Positions 41,865-50,887 are shown, numbered from the stretch's first letter. The stretch is DNA of 64,000 nucleotides from Crenobacter caeni (GCF_010435965.1 NZ_JAAGAA010000002.1:62001-126000); one strand, 5' to 3'. Program-made: numbers and translations. The notes: a model not told the origin generated them from the letters alone.

Positions 41865-42154
41865 GTGAAGTCCGTATCCAGCTATCCGTGCCGATCAAGG
41901 CGCATGGCGAAGAGATTACCGAACTGGTGCTGCGCAAGCCGTCGCCTGACGAAGCGAAGACCATCGGCGTGTTGCCGTACCGCATGAACGACTACTCCAG
42001 TATCCCTGACATCAATATCTCGGCAGCCTGCCGCTATGTCAGTCTGTGTGCAGGCATCCCGCCGTCGTCTGTCGATCAGATGGACATCGCAGATCTCAAC
42101 ACCGCGTGCTGGGCAGTGACTGGTTTTTTCTGGCAGCGGGGTTCGCAGACCTAG
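41861..42154 (+). CDS. Tail assembly chaperone, short form (Mu gp41-like)
   Basis: The 97-residue protein matches Mu gp41 tail assembly proteins: VRIQLSVPIKAHGEEITELV, LRKPSPDEAKTIGVLPYRM. It binds the tape measure during tail assembly and is absent from virions. The frame stops at TAG 42152-42154, just after a T TTT TTC slippery site (42124-42130) from which a longer form is probably made. ATG 41861 overlaps the tube gene stop. Confidence 0.85.
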   Translation: MSEVRIQLSVPIKAHGEEITELVLRKPSPDEAKTIGVLPYRMNDYSSIPDINISAACRYVSLCAGIPPSSVDQMDIADLNTACWAVTGFFWQRGSQT

Positions 42155-42303
42155 AGCAGCTGAACGAGACGCTGTTCGATGTGGCAGCCTGGTGGCAGAT
42201 CGACCCGTATGTCTTGGCGGGACGCAGCCTTGATCACCTGATCGAGATGCGCGACCAGGCGCTGCGAATCAACAAGATCAGACTGGAGGCTGCTGATGGC
42301 TGA
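41861..42303 (+). CDS. Tail assembly chaperone, -1 frameshift long form (gp41-gp41')
   Basis: A -1 shift on T TTT TTC (42124-42130) joins the gp41 frame to the frame ending at 42303. This adds 57 residues (LAAGFADLEQLNETLFDV to RINKIRLEAADG) and gives 147 in total. The added part has its own coding pattern but no start codon or ribosome site near its beginning. The same frameshift is conserved in tail chaperones of long-tailed phages. The long form ends over the tape-measure start (42296). Confidence 0.75.
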
Positions 42304-44149
42304 CAAGTTCCAGCTCAAGGCGCTGATTACCGGCGTCGACCAGTTGTCGCCAAAGCTGGATGGCATCAGGAAGAACGTCGCAAGTTTGCGCAAGAGCCTG
42401 CGGCAGTCCGGCATGGCAGAGATCGACTTCGGGGCGGTCGCCGCAGTGACCGCCCCGCTGGTCGGGGCAGTCAAGGCGGCGATTGACTTCGAGTCATCGA
42501 TGGCGGATGTCCGCAAGGTTGTGGACTTCGATACGCCACAGCAATTCGCGCAGATGAGCGACGAGATCCGCGAGATGTCGCTTCGCCTTCCGATGGCGGC
42601 CAAGGATATTGCCGCCATTTATGCGCAGGGCGGGTCTGCGGGCATTGCCCGATCGGAGCTGCAGGGTTTCGCTGACGATGCGGTAAAGATGGGTGTGGCC
42701 TTCGGGCTTACCGCTCAGGAGTCTGGCGAGCAGATGGCCGCCTGGCGCGCATCCATGGGGTTGACCCAGGATGGCGTGCGTGCGCTGTCCGACCAGATCA
42801 ACTACCTGGACGCAGCGGGGAACAGCAGCGCGAAGAATGTAGCAGCGGTGGTGACCAGGGTTGGCGCGATCGGTAAGGTTGCCGGCCTGTCTTCCGGCAC
42901 GGTTGCCGCGTTGGCAGCGACCATGGATGCGGTAAAGGTTCCGTCTGATGTGGCCGCGACCGGCATCAAGAACTTCGTGCTGGCGCTGACGCAAGGCAAC
43001 GCGGCCACAAAGTCCCAGAAAGAGACGCTACAGGCCCTGCGGCTTGATGCTTCGAAGGTTGCGCAGTCCATGCAAGTGGATAGCAAAGGGACGGTGCTGG
43101 ACATTTTGCAGCGGATCAAGTCGATCGATCCGTCAAAGCAGGCGTCGGTCCTGTCCGAGCTGTTCGGCAAGGAGAGTATCGAGGCGATCGCGCCTTTCTT
43201 GTCCAACCTGGACATGCTGAAGACCAATCTACTGCTGGTCGGCGACTCTACCGGCTATGCAGGGTCGATGCAAAAGGAGTTCGACCTGCGTGCCCAGACC
43301 ACGGCCAACAGCTTGCAGCTGTTTTGGAACCGAATCACCGATGTTGGCATCGCCGTAGGCAGCGTGTTGTTGCCACCGCTCAACGAATTCATGGCAGTAG
43401 TCGGGCCCATGATCACGTCGATGTCGAGCATGGCGGCAGCCAATCCATGGTTGATCAAGGGGCTGCTCGGCGCTGGCGCGGCAGTGCTTGGTTTGCGCGT
43501 GGCGGGCATGGCACTTGTTGGCGCCCTAAACCTTGCAAATATGGCCATGAGGATGTCGCCGATTGGCATGTTTGCCATGGCCGCTGGTTTTGTTGTCGCC
43601 AACTGGAAGGATATTGGCCCGTTCTTCTCGCGCATGTGGGCAGGGATCAGGTCCGTGTTTGATGCCGGGGTTGGATTCGTCAAGACCTATCTTGGCTGGA
43701 CTCCGCTCGGAGTTGTGCTCAACAACTGGGAGCCATTGAAGGCGTTTTTTTCCGCGCTATGGGGCGGCATCAAGTTGTTGTTTGACGTCGCATGGCAGGG
43801 CATCAAGTTCGGCTTTGAAAACTTCACCCCGCTCGGTTTGTTGATCAAGAATTGGGAGCCGATCGTCGCTTATTTCAAGAGCCTATGGGAAAAAGTCAGG
43901 CCGATCATTGAGCCGCTGATGGGGGCGGCAAAGGGGTTTGGCGGTGCCGTTTCTGGCGCTGCCGGCAGGGCGCTTAACGCTGGAACGAGTGTCATAAAAG
44001 GTGCGACGCAGGCGGCTAGGGCCGAACTGACCGTCAACCTGAATAATGCGCCGGCAGGTACACGGGTAGAGCGACCGGCTACCAGCAACACACGGCTCAC
44101 CGTCAACCAGAACACTGGCCGCCGATCGTTGGCGCCGACTAGCAACTAA
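42296..44149 (+). CDS. Tail tape measure protein
   Basis: The 617-residue protein has the TP901-type tape-measure core: VDFDTPQQFAQMSDEIREMS, GFADDAVKMGVAFGLTAQES, AGNSSAKNVAAVVTRVGAIG. Hydrophobic segments (about 385-450) and Trp-rich repeats (LNNWEPLKAFFSALW, IKNWEPIVAYFKSLW) follow near the C-terminus. Its length sets tail length, so the tail should be fairly short. GGAGG lies six bases before the ATG. It follows the frameshift gene as usual. Confidence 0.93.
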   Translation: MADKFQLKALITGVDQLSPKLDGIRKNVASLRKSLRQSGMAEIDFGAVAAVTAPLVGAVKAAIDFESSMADVRKVVDFDTPQQFAQMSDEIREMSLRLPMAAKDIAAIYAQGGSAGIARSELQGFADDAVKMGVAFGLTAQESGEQMAAWRASMGLTQDGVRALSDQINYLDAAGNSSAKNVAAVVTRVGAIGKVAGLSSGTVAALAATMDAVKVPSDVAATGIKNFVLALTQGNAATKSQKETLQALRLDASKVAQSMQVDSKGTVLDILQRIKSIDPSKQASVLSELFGKESIEAIAPFLSNLDMLKTNLLLVGDSTGYAGSMQKEFDLRAQTTANSLQLFWNRITDVGIAVGSVLLPPLNEFMAVVGPMITSMSSMAAANPWLIKGLLGAGAAVLGLRVAGMALVGALNLANMAMRMSPIGMFAMAAGFVVANWKDIGPFFSRMWAGIRSVFDAGVGFVKTYLGWTPLGVVLNNWEPLKAFFSALWGGIKLLFDVAWQGIKFGFENFTPLGLLIKNWEPIVAYFKSLWEKVRPIIEPLMGAAKGFGGAVSGAAGRALNAGTSVIKGATQAARAELTVNLNNAPAGTRVERPATSNTRLTVNQNTGRRSLAPTSN

Positions 44150-44154
44150 CGTAG

Positions 44155-44177
44155 CCCGCCTGTCCGGCGGGTTTTTT
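44155..44177 (+). terminator. Terminator after the tape measure gene
   Basis: CCCGCC and GGCGGG pair around a five-base loop, followed by six T. It lies between the tape measure and baseplate genes and overlaps the spacing before the next ribosome site. Confidence 0.8.
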
Positions 44178-44193
44178 ACGCCAGGAGAAGGCC

Positions 44194-45453
44194 GTGGACT
44201 GGAAAAGCCGACTGCGCGACGCCTCGTTCAAGGGGCATCCGATCAAGTGGCTGTCGCAGGAGGGGCAGGCCGGCCGCCGGCTGGCCGAGCACGAATTCCC
44301 GCAACGCGACCGGCCGTGGGTCGAGGACATGGGGCGGATGGTCCGACCCTTCACGTTCACGGCGGTATGTAGTGGGGATGGCTGGCTGGAAGAACTCAAC
44401 CAACTGCTGGCGGTGATCGAATCTCCCGGATCCGGCGAGCTTGTGCACCCCTTGTTCGGCCGCATGACGGTATCGGCCAGGCCGGCGCGCTGGGCGATGA
44501 GCCTTGATGCCGGTGGCCGGGTGGATGTGCAGCTTGAGTTTGTCGAGACGGGTGATTTGCTGTTTCCGGTTCCGCTCAAGGAAACCGTTAGCCAGGTCCG
44601 GGCGGCTCGCGCCGAGCTGCTTGGCCATTCGCAGTCTTTGCTCGAAAAAGCGATGGGCTTTGTCAGCGATGGAAGGGTCAAGGCTGATGCGGTGATGGGT
44701 CTGGTGGATGGGCATGTCCGGTCTGTGGTTGGCGTGGCAGACGGGATACGGTCTGTATTCGGCGGGGTTCAGCAGATGGTTGCTGAGGTGTTGTCTTCAC
44801 CGGTTACGGGGATCGCCAAGCTATTGCGCGTGTTCGAGCTATCCAGACAGCAGTTTCAAGGCCAGTCCGATCTGACGAAGTGGGGCGCAAGACAGGCTCA
44901 GGTCATTCGTCAGCTGCGGTCAAGGAGCAGCGCCGTGCTCGGACGAAGCAACCAATCGTCAGCCGGCAGGGTGGCTGGGGTGCTTCTCAAAACCATGACT
45001 GTTGCTGCGACTATGTCCGCAGCGGACGCGCTGTCCGAGCTTCCTGCGCGGCGGGTAGGTCGTGGCGATGCACCTGTTGCAGAGGATATCCGCGCGGTGC
45101 GCAACGCCATGCAGGCAGCGCTGTGGGACATGGCCAGTGATGAGACTAGGTTTTGCGCTACGCCGGCCATTGGTGCGCTGCCCCTGTCGACGGTGTCGGC
45201 CTTGCAGCCGTTGTCGCATGCCGCCGGCCAGTCGTACCTCGAGCTGGCGCGCGCGCTGGGCGCGCACCTGGCTGCGGTTGAGAGCGTCAGCCTGCGTCTG
45301 GAGACCATCACGCCTGCCACGGTACTACCGGCACTGGTGCTGGCATACCAGGAGCACGGTAACGCGATGCTGGCGGATGAGATGGTCAGCCGCAACGCCA
45401 TCCGCCATCCGCTTTTTGTGCCAATCCAGCCACTGCAGGTAGCCCATGAATGA
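44194..45453 (+). CDS. DNA circularisation / tail protein (Mu gpN-like, PF07157)
   Basis: The 419-residue protein begins with the DNA-circularisation N-terminal domain pattern: WKSRLRDASFKGHPIKWLSQ, GRRLAEHEFPQRD, PWVEDMGRMVRPFTFTAV (residues 1-90). In Mu gpN this domain belongs to a tail/baseplate protein that also joins DNA ends after injection. The rest is helical. GTG 44194 is used, with AGGAGAAGG before it. It overlaps the next gene by eight bases. Confidence 0.85.
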   Translation: MDWKSRLRDASFKGHPIKWLSQEGQAGRRLAEHEFPQRDRPWVEDMGRMVRPFTFTAVCSGDGWLEELNQLLAVIESPGSGELVHPLFGRMTVSARPARWAMSLDAGGRVDVQLEFVETGDLLFPVPLKETVSQVRAARAELLGHSQSLLEKAMGFVSDGRVKADAVMGLVDGHVRSVVGVADGIRSVFGGVQQMVAEVLSSPVTGIAKLLRVFELSRQQFQGQSDLTKWGARQAQVIRQLRSRSSAVLGRSNQSSAGRVAGVLLKTMTVAATMSAADALSELPARRVGRGDAPVAEDIRAVRNAMQAALWDMASDETRFCATPAIGALPLSTVSALQPLSHAAGQSYLELARALGAHLAAVESVSLRLETITPATVLPALVLAYQEHGNAMLADEMVSRNAIRHPLFVPIQPLQVAHE

Positions 45454-46576
45454 CAAGCGAACCGAACCGCTCGATCCGGCGACCCGCGTCAGCCTGACCG
45501 TCAACGGCCTGAGCTGGGAGGGGTGGACCAACGTCGAGATCGGCGCCGGCCTGGACGATCAGTGCCGCTCGTTCACCGTCGGTATCACCCGGCTGCTGCC
45601 GGGTGGCGACGAGCCGGTGCCGATTGTGCATGGCGACCGCTGTGAGCTGCGCATTGGCAACGACCTGGTGCTCACCGGTTGGGTGTTCGCCACGCCGCGC
45701 GCCCACGATAAGAACAGCACGGCGTTCGGCATCGCTGGCCGCAGCCTGACCGCCGACCTAGTCGATTGCGCCGCACTCAATAAGCCCCCGCAGTTCAAGC
45801 GCCAGTCGGTACGGGCGATTGTTGCGGCGTTGGCTGCGCCGTACGGCATCGCCGTGCTGAGCGAGGTGGGCGACGGCGACACCGTGGCCGACCACACCCT
45901 CCAGCCGGGCGAAACCGCATTCGAGAGCATCGACCGACTGCTGAAGATCAGCCGTCTGATCTCCACCGACGACGCCCAGGGCCGGCTTGTACTGGCCGCG
46001 CCGGGCAGTGCCGGGCGCGCCTACGACCCGATCCAGCTTGGCCGCAACGTGCTGGCCGGCGACGCCAGCTTTGATTTTGCCGGCTGCTTCAGTGAATACC
46101 GCGTGCTCGGCCAGCACGGCACCAGCGCGAACCGCAACGGCGCGGCGGCCAACGAGATTGCCGGAATCGCGACCGATAGCCGCATTACCCGCAAGCGGGT
46201 GGCCACCCTCACCGAGAGCGGCAACCTGACGCCTGGCATGGCGAAAGAGCGGGCCAGCTGGGAGCGTGACAACCGCATCGGCAAGGCGCTGGCGGCGCAG
46301 TACGAGGTGGCCGGCTGGCGCCAGAGCAACGGCGCCCTGTGGCGGCACAACCAGATCGTACACGTGATCGACCCGATTCTGGGCTTCGACCGCGACATGC
46401 TGATCACCGCCGTTACCTACCGGATGGACGAGCAGGGCTCGCGCGTCACGCTGGCCGTGGCGCCGCCGGAGGGCTACCTGCCGCAGCCGCCCGATCCAGA
46501 GAAAAGCAAAAAGGCGCGCAAGAAAAAGGGCGACAAGTTCGAGTATCTGCTGCCGTCTGAGTGGAGGTCTGATTGA
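45446..46576 (+). CDS. Baseplate hub protein (Mu gpP-like)
   Basis: The 376-residue protein has the gpP/gpD hub pattern: VSLTVNGLSWEGWTNVEIGA, LTGWVFATPRAHD, GIAGRSLTADLVDC, VRAIVAALAAPYGI and TAFESIDRLLKISRLI. The C-terminal tail is Lys-rich. It forms the central hub of the baseplate with the spike. The stop overlaps the next start (TGATG). Confidence 0.88.
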   Translation: MNDKRTEPLDPATRVSLTVNGLSWEGWTNVEIGAGLDDQCRSFTVGITRLLPGGDEPVPIVHGDRCELRIGNDLVLTGWVFATPRAHDKNSTAFGIAGRSLTADLVDCAALNKPPQFKRQSVRAIVAALAAPYGIAVLSEVGDGDTVADHTLQPGETAFESIDRLLKISRLISTDDAQGRLVLAAPGSAGRAYDPIQLGRNVLAGDASFDFAGCFSEYRVLGQHGTSANRNGAAANEIAGIATDSRITRKRVATLTESGNLTPGMAKERASWERDNRIGKALAAQYEVAGWRQSNGALWRHNQIVHVIDPILGFDRDMLITAVTYRMDEQGSRVTLAVAPPEGYLPQPPDPEKSKKARKKKGDKFEYLLPSEWRSD

Positions 46577-47130
46577 TGAGAGAGCTGGCCCAACGCCTGT
46601 TTGGTCTGATCGGCCGCGGGCGCGTCACCCGCGCAAACCCGGCGGCGCAGCTGCAGCAGCTGCAGCTGGTGCTGACCGCCGACGAACTGAAAGACGAGAT
46701 GGAGCACGCCGAGCCATTCGGCTTCACCGCGTGCCCGAAGCAGGGCGCGGAAGCGCTCGCGCTGTTTCTGGGCGGCGACCGCAGCAACGGCGTGGTGATC
46801 AGCGTCAGTGACCGGCGCTACCGCGTGCGCGGCCTGAAGCCGGGCGAGTCGGCCGCCTATAACGCCGCCGGCCACACCATCGTGCTGTACGAAGACCGCA
46901 TCGAGGTCACGGCGCCACGCATCGTGCTCAAGGCCAGCGCCGAGGTGGTGGCTGATACGCCATTGTTCAAAGCCACTGGCCGCATTGAGGCGGCGATGGA
47001 CATCGTCGACAACGCCGCTGGCGGCGGCAGCTCGCTGGCCGCGGTGCGCGCCGCCCACAACGACCACAGCCACAAGGAGAACAACGTGGCCGGCAGCAAC
47101 ACCGATCAACCCGACATCAAGGTGCTGTGA
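46576..47130 (+). CDS. Baseplate assembly protein V (Mu gp45-like spike)
   Basis: The 184-residue protein matches Mu gp45: GRGRVTRANPAAQLQQLQLV, VEHAEPFGFTACPK-like segment and an OB-fold, then beta-helical ENRIEVTAPRIVLKASAEVV-like strands near 110-135. It forms the membrane-piercing spike; the C-terminal DHSHKENN may bind metal at the tip. GGAGG lies eight bases before ATG 46576. Confidence 0.86.
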   Translation: MRELAQRLFGLIGRGRVTRANPAAQLQQLQLVLTADELKDEMEHAEPFGFTACPKQGAEALALFLGGDRSNGVVISVSDRRYRVRGLKPGESAAYNAAGHTIVLYEDRIEVTAPRIVLKASAEVVADTPLFKATGRIEAAMDIVDNAAGGGSSLAAVRAAHNDHSHKENNVAGSNTDQPDIKVL

Positions 47131-47549
47131 TGATCACCATCGTAACCACGCTGGCCGGCCAGCCACTGGCCGCCAGCGACCCGTACGCGCGCGCGCTGGC
47201 GATCAGCCTGTTCACCTGGCGCCGCGCGCAGGACAGCGACCCGGTGGACGGCGCCGATCGGCGGGGATGGTGGGCCGATGGCATCGAGCCGGCGCTGCCG
47301 GCCGGTATCGGTTCGCGGCTGTGGCTGCTGGCGCGGCGCAAGCTGGACCGGCAGGCGATGCGCGATGCCGAGGACTACACCCGCGAGGCACTGCAATGGT
47401 GGCTGGACCAGCGGGTGGCCTCGGCGTTGGATATCGATGTCTTCCGCGTTGGCGATGAGGCCATCGTGATCGCCATCGCCATCACACTGCACGATGGCCG
47501 CCGCCTGACTGCGGAGATTCAAGACCTATGGAGCCTGATCAATGTATGA
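47130..47549 (+). CDS. Baseplate protein gp46 family
   Basis: The 139-residue protein matches phage GP46: DPVDGADRRGWWADGIEPAL, GSRLWLLARRKLDRQAMRDA, then YTREALQWWLDQRVASALDI. It belongs to the baseplate wedge and follows gp45 as in Mu. ATG 47130 overlaps the gp45 stop (TGATG); a GTG one codon earlier is possible. Confidence 0.87.
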   Translation: MITIVTTLAGQPLAASDPYARALAISLFTWRRAQDSDPVDGADRRGWWADGIEPALPAGIGSRLWLLARRKLDRQAMRDAEDYTREALQWWLDQRVASALDIDVFRVGDEAIVIAIAITLHDGRRLTAEIQDLWSLINV

Positions 47550-48633
47550 GATTCCGACCCTGAGCCAGCTCATGTCTGACATTCGGCGCGACCTTGGCGC
47601 GGAATATCCCGACGCGCTGCAGCGCTCCGACGCCGACATCTTCGGCCGTGCGCTGGCCGGCGCGCTGCACGGAGTGTACGGCTACCTACAGGACCGGGCG
47701 CGTCAGATCCTGCCCAGTTCGGCTGACGAGGACACGCTGCGGGCGTGGCACGGGCCATTCTACCTATCGTCGCAACCGCAGGCGGCGGTGGCCAGTAGCG
47801 GCACGGTGCGCTTCACCGGCAACGTCGGAGTGGGCGTGCCTGCCGATAGCCGCTTGCAGCGCGACGATCAGGTCGAGTTCACCGTCGTCGCCGGCGGCAT
47901 TGTCGGCGCGGGGGGGTATGTGGACCTTACGGTGCAGGCCGTGGTGGCCGGCTACGCCGGCGATACCGACGCCGACGTGTGGCTGACGCTGTCCGCAGGG
48001 GTGGAAGGTGTGGACGCACAGGCGCGGGTGCAGGCTGGAGGCCTGACCGGCGGGGCTGACGCAGAGGGCATCGATAGCTACCGCCAGCGCATCACCGCCG
48101 TGCGCAAGGCCGGCGCGCAAACCGGGCGCGCAGTGGACTGGGAAAACTGGGCCATGGAAGTGTCCGGCGTGACCCGGGCCTGGGCGGCGCCCAGGTTGCA
48201 GGGCCCGGGCAGCGTGACCGTGTACGTCATGCGCGATGACGATAGCAACCCATACCCGGCGGCAGCCGAGTGCGCCGCGGTGCGGGCGCACTTGGAAACA
48301 ACCGGCACGCCGTGGGGCGAAATCGTCGTCGTCGCGCCGATCAAGAAACCGGTTAACTTCACGCTGCACGTATCTCCGGATACTCCTGCGGTACGCAGCG
48401 CTGTCACGGCGGCACTAGTCGATGTGGTCAGAGCGGAGGCTTCTCCTGTCGCGCGCGACGAGGATGGCCGCACGCAGTTGCCCGTTGCTGGTATCACCAT
48501 CCCGCGCTCACACCTTACCGAGGCGATCAGCGCAGCACCCGGTGAGTTCGACCACGTGTTGACCTCCCCGGCTGGAGATGTTGTCTGCACGATCGGAGAG
48601 CTGGCCGAGCTGGGGACGATCACATGGACGTAA
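47542..48633 (+). CDS. Baseplate J-like protein (Mu gp47)
   Basis: The 363-residue protein has the baseplate J/gp47 pattern: YEIPTLSQLMSDIRRDLGAE, AHGVYGYLQDRARQILPS-like segment, FTGNVGVGVPADSRLQRDD, GGADAEGIDSYRQRITAVRK, VTRAWAAPRLQGPGSVTVYV. It builds the wedge that links tube, sheath and fibres. It overlaps both neighbours. Confidence 0.9.
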   Translation: MYEIPTLSQLMSDIRRDLGAEYPDALQRSDADIFGRALAGALHGVYGYLQDRARQILPSSADEDTLRAWHGPFYLSSQPQAAVASSGTVRFTGNVGVGVPADSRLQRDDQVEFTVVAGGIVGAGGYVDLTVQAVVAGYAGDTDADVWLTLSAGVEGVDAQARVQAGGLTGGADAEGIDSYRQRITAVRKAGAQTGRAVDWENWAMEVSGVTRAWAAPRLQGPGSVTVYVMRDDDSNPYPAAAECAAVRAHLETTGTPWGEIVVVAPIKKPVNFTLHVSPDTPAVRSAVTAALVDVVRAEASPVARDEDGRTQLPVAGITIPRSHLTEAISAAPGEFDHVLTSPAGDVVCTIGELAELGTITWT

Positions 48634-49205
48634 GCGATTACACCGAGGCGCTGTGGGCGCTGCTGCCGCCCGGGCCGGCCTGGTCGCGCGAAGATCCGGT
48701 GTTGACGGCGTGGGTAGCGGTGGCCGCTCGCCGGATGGCTGCCATCGACGTCGCGCTGCAGCGCCTGCTGGCCGAGGCCGATCCATACACCGCGCTGGCG
48801 ATGTTGCCCGACTGGGAGGCCTCGCTAGGGCTGCCGGACAGCTGCAGCGTGGCCACGCCGACGTTAGCTGAGCGGCGCGCCGCGCTGGTGGCACGCCTGA
48901 CCGACGCCGGCGGCGCCCGTCTCGCGCGTTTCGTGCAGATCGCCACCGCGCTCGGTTACCCAGGCGCGAGTACCCAGCGCTTTGCCGCCCACAGCTGCGA
49001 GCTGAGCTGCGAAGCCCCTCTGTATAGCGAGGACTGGCGCTTCAGCTGGCGGCTGAAGGTGCCTGATGCAGTTAACGCTAAAGACAGCACCTGCGAGTCC
49101 GGCGTGGAAGACCCGCTCAGCGCCTGGGGTAACAGCCAGTTGAGCTGCATTATGGCGCGCGAGTGCCCGCAGCCATCCACCGTTTTAATCAGCTACGGAG
49201 CATGA
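48624..49205 (+). CDS. YmfQ/DUF2313 baseplate protein (Mu gp48)
   Basis: The 193-residue protein matches DUF2313: YTEALWALLPPGPAWSREDP, LPDWEASLGLPDSC, ERRAALVARLTDAGG. It is the last Mu-type baseplate gene and connects to tail fibres. Six cysteines lie in the C-terminal half, more than usual for a cytoplasmic protein. Confidence 0.88.
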   Translation: MDVSDYTEALWALLPPGPAWSREDPVLTAWVAVAARRMAAIDVALQRLLAEADPYTALAMLPDWEASLGLPDSCSVATPTLAERRAALVARLTDAGGARLARFVQIATALGYPGASTQRFAAHSCELSCEAPLYSEDWRFSWRLKVPDAVNAKDSTCESGVEDPLSAWGNSQLSCIMARECPQPSTVLISYGA

Positions 49206-49209
49206 AAAT

Positions 49210-49497
49210 ATGCAACGAGTAGGCAGTAACCGCAATCCCGCGCTGGACAAGTTCGGTCCAGGAAAGCACGGATTTACCGCAGGCAACTCGCAGACCGGCG
49301 TGCCAGCAACGACGCCAGGGGCCGAGTTTTTCGACTCTGTGCAGGAAGAGTTGTGCAACGTTATCGAGGGCGCCGGCATCGCGCTGGATGGCAATAAGCG
49401 CGACCAGCTGCTCACTGCAATCAAGGCCATCGTCAGTGGCTCCGGGCTCTATTCGCCCGCCTCCGTCAACAACATCCCCGCATGGAGCGAAAACTAA
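49210..49497 (+). CDS. Short tail-fibre-like attachment protein (95 aa)
   Basis: The 95-residue protein looks like the N-terminus of a tail fibre only: FTAGNSQTGVPATTPGAEFF, then DSVQEELCNVIEGAGIALDG and LLTAIKAIV. This is the pattern that anchors fibres to Mu/P2-type baseplates. The expected long shaft is missing; the adhesive part is probably supplied by the DGR target protein two genes on. It overlaps the next gene (TAATG). Confidence 0.7.
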   Translation: MQRVGSNRNPALDKFGPGKHGFTAGNSQTGVPATTPGAEFFDSVQEELCNVIEGAGIALDGNKRDQLLTAIKAIVSGSGLYSPASVNNIPAWSEN

Positions 49498-49823
49498 TGC
49501 ACGGCATCCCGAAGATTCTGCAAACCCGCGCCGATTTCGACGAAGTCGAAGCGATGGTCGCCGCCGGCGAGGTCTACCCGAAAGCGCTGGCCGCGCACTA
49601 CCGGGGCCTGCTCGAGCAGCGTTACCAGTATGTGTTCGACCGCAAGCTGGCCGACGGCGAGGCGCCGGATGGCGAGATGCCGGCCTATTGCGTGACGGCA
49701 GACCCTGAAACCGGCGTACGCAGCCAGCTGCGCCGTGAAGGCGACCCGGACGCCTTCGCCTTGCGGCTGGGCTTTACCTGGGCGGAAATTGACGCGCGCA
49801 TCGCCGCGCTGGAGGCAATGTAA
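49497..49823 (+). CDS. Uncharacterised tail-adhesion-region protein (108 aa)
   Basis: The 108-residue protein begins MHGIPKILQTRADFDEVEAM and has YPKALAAHYRGLLEQRYQYV, then helical LGFTWAEIDARIAALEAM at the end. No family is recognised. GGAG lies eight bases before ATG; both ends overlap neighbours by one base. It could be a fibre chaperone or linker for the diversified protein. Confidence 0.6.
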   Translation: MHGIPKILQTRADFDEVEAMVAAGEVYPKALAAHYRGLLEQRYQYVFDRKLADGEAPDGEMPAYCVTADPETGVRSQLRREGDPDAFALRLGFTWAEIDARIAALEAM

Positions 49824-50878
49824 TGGCCAAGGGCGACAAATTCATCATCCCGGCGATGGCCGCCGGGTTTTTTGCCATGCAAGGCAAGATCGCCAAAGAA
49901 GCCGGCGACACGCTGACTATCCCCGAGGGCATGGTCAACATTGGCGGCAACATGCGAGGCTACTTGATCGCCGCGCAGACGGGCTTTGATCCGTTCGCCG
50001 CCGCCAACCGCGACAGCAGCTTCACCGCACTGACGCTGGGCGACGACGTCTATCTGTACGCCTGCCAGCACTCGAGCGGCATCGCCAAGATCGTCTGCTC
50101 GAAGAACATCAGCTTCCCGGTTGGTTACTCGGCCAGCACTAGTCGCCGGATCGGCGGCTTCCACGTTGGCCGCACCCGACCGACCGCCCAGCGCTACGCG
50201 TCCGCCTACGCGCCGCTGACCAGCATCGTGCCAAACTCGGTGTGGGACTTGCAGCATCGCCCGCAAGCCGAGCCTTCCGGCATGGTCGAGATCGCGCCGG
50301 GCGGCGCGTGGGTGGACATCTATCTGAATAGCGTGGTCAGCGGCAGCTGGCCAGACGTGGTGTTCGGCCCGCGTTTCGGCGTGACGCCGGTACGCTCGAC
50401 GGGCGGTTACAACGAACTGGATCTCGGGCAGGGCATCTTCAACGCCGGCAAGCGCCTGCCGACGGTCGAAGAGTTCATCCGCTACGCATACGGTGCCCCG
50501 CAAGGCGCCGACGGCAACAACGACACCGCCTGGACGGCCACCACCAACACCGGGCCGTGCAACACCGGGCAGGTCGCCAAGTCGGTATCGTGCGTCGGCG
50601 TAGTCGACGCGGCTGGCTCGCTGTGGGAGCGGCTGGATAACCACTTCGACATCGGCAACAGCACCAACGCCTATGCGTGGGACGCAACCGTCGTCAACAC
50701 CGGGCAGGACGCGGCGTATGCACGCGGCCAGGTCCACCTCTGCGCGTGGCGCCGTGTGGTCGGCGGAGGCGGTTGGGGTGAGGGAGTCCGCGGTGGGGCG
50801 CGCACGCTCGATTTCGGTGCGGCTCCGTGGACTGCGGGTGGCTCTATTGGCGTGCGCGGCGTCAGTGATCCCTTGTAA
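49823..50878 (+). CDS. DGR-diversified tail receptor-binding protein (C-type-lectin / FGE-like)
   Basis: The 351-residue protein ends in a formylglycine-generating-enzyme-like C-type-lectin fold: LPTVEEFIRYAYGAPQGADG, VGVVDAAGSLWER, CAWRRVVGGGGWGEGVRGGA, IGVRGVSD. Its last 50 residues are the variable repeat (50722-50868). Thirteen codons there differ from the template: H305, L306, R311, V313, G317, G319, G324, D330, G332, A334, T337, G339 and S341. The first 140 residues probably attach to the tail. It plays the role of Mtd in phage BPP-1, binding host receptors. It is the first gene of the DGR cassette. Confidence 0.88.
   Translation: MAKGDKFIIPAMAAGFFAMQGKIAKEAGDTLTIPEGMVNIGGNMRGYLIAAQTGFDPFAAANRDSSFTALTLGDDVYLYACQHSSGIAKIVCSKNISFPVGYSASTSRRIGGFHVGRTRPTAQRYASAYAPLTSIVPNSVWDLQHRPQAEPSGMVEIAPGGAWVDIYLNSVVSGSWPDVVFGPRFGVTPVRSTGGYNELDLGQGIFNAGKRLPTVEEFIRYAYGAPQGADGNNDTAWTATTNTGPCNTGQVAKSVSCVGVVDAAGSLWERLDNHFDIGNSTNAYAWDATVVNTGQDAAYARGQVHLCAWRRVVGGGGWGEGVRGGARTLDFGAAPWTAGGSIGVRGVSDPL
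50722..50868 (+). repeat. DGR variable repeat (VR)
   Basis: This 147-bp segment aligns without gaps to the template repeat at 51295-51441. There are 21 differences, 20 at positions where TR has A (14 become G, 4 become C, 2 become T). The one other change is T in TR (51326) to C here (50753). The last 20 bases (50849-50868) are identical to TR and GC-rich, as expected for the initiation region. Confidence 0.93.
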
Positions 50879-50887
50879 CTTGATAGG

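Noticed and set aside
49210-49497. A second DGR variable repeat in the fibre-anchor gene
   Set aside because: I compared its end with TR by eye and found no matching GGAGTCCGC or GGCGTGCGCGGCGTCAG anchors; only one VR is supported.
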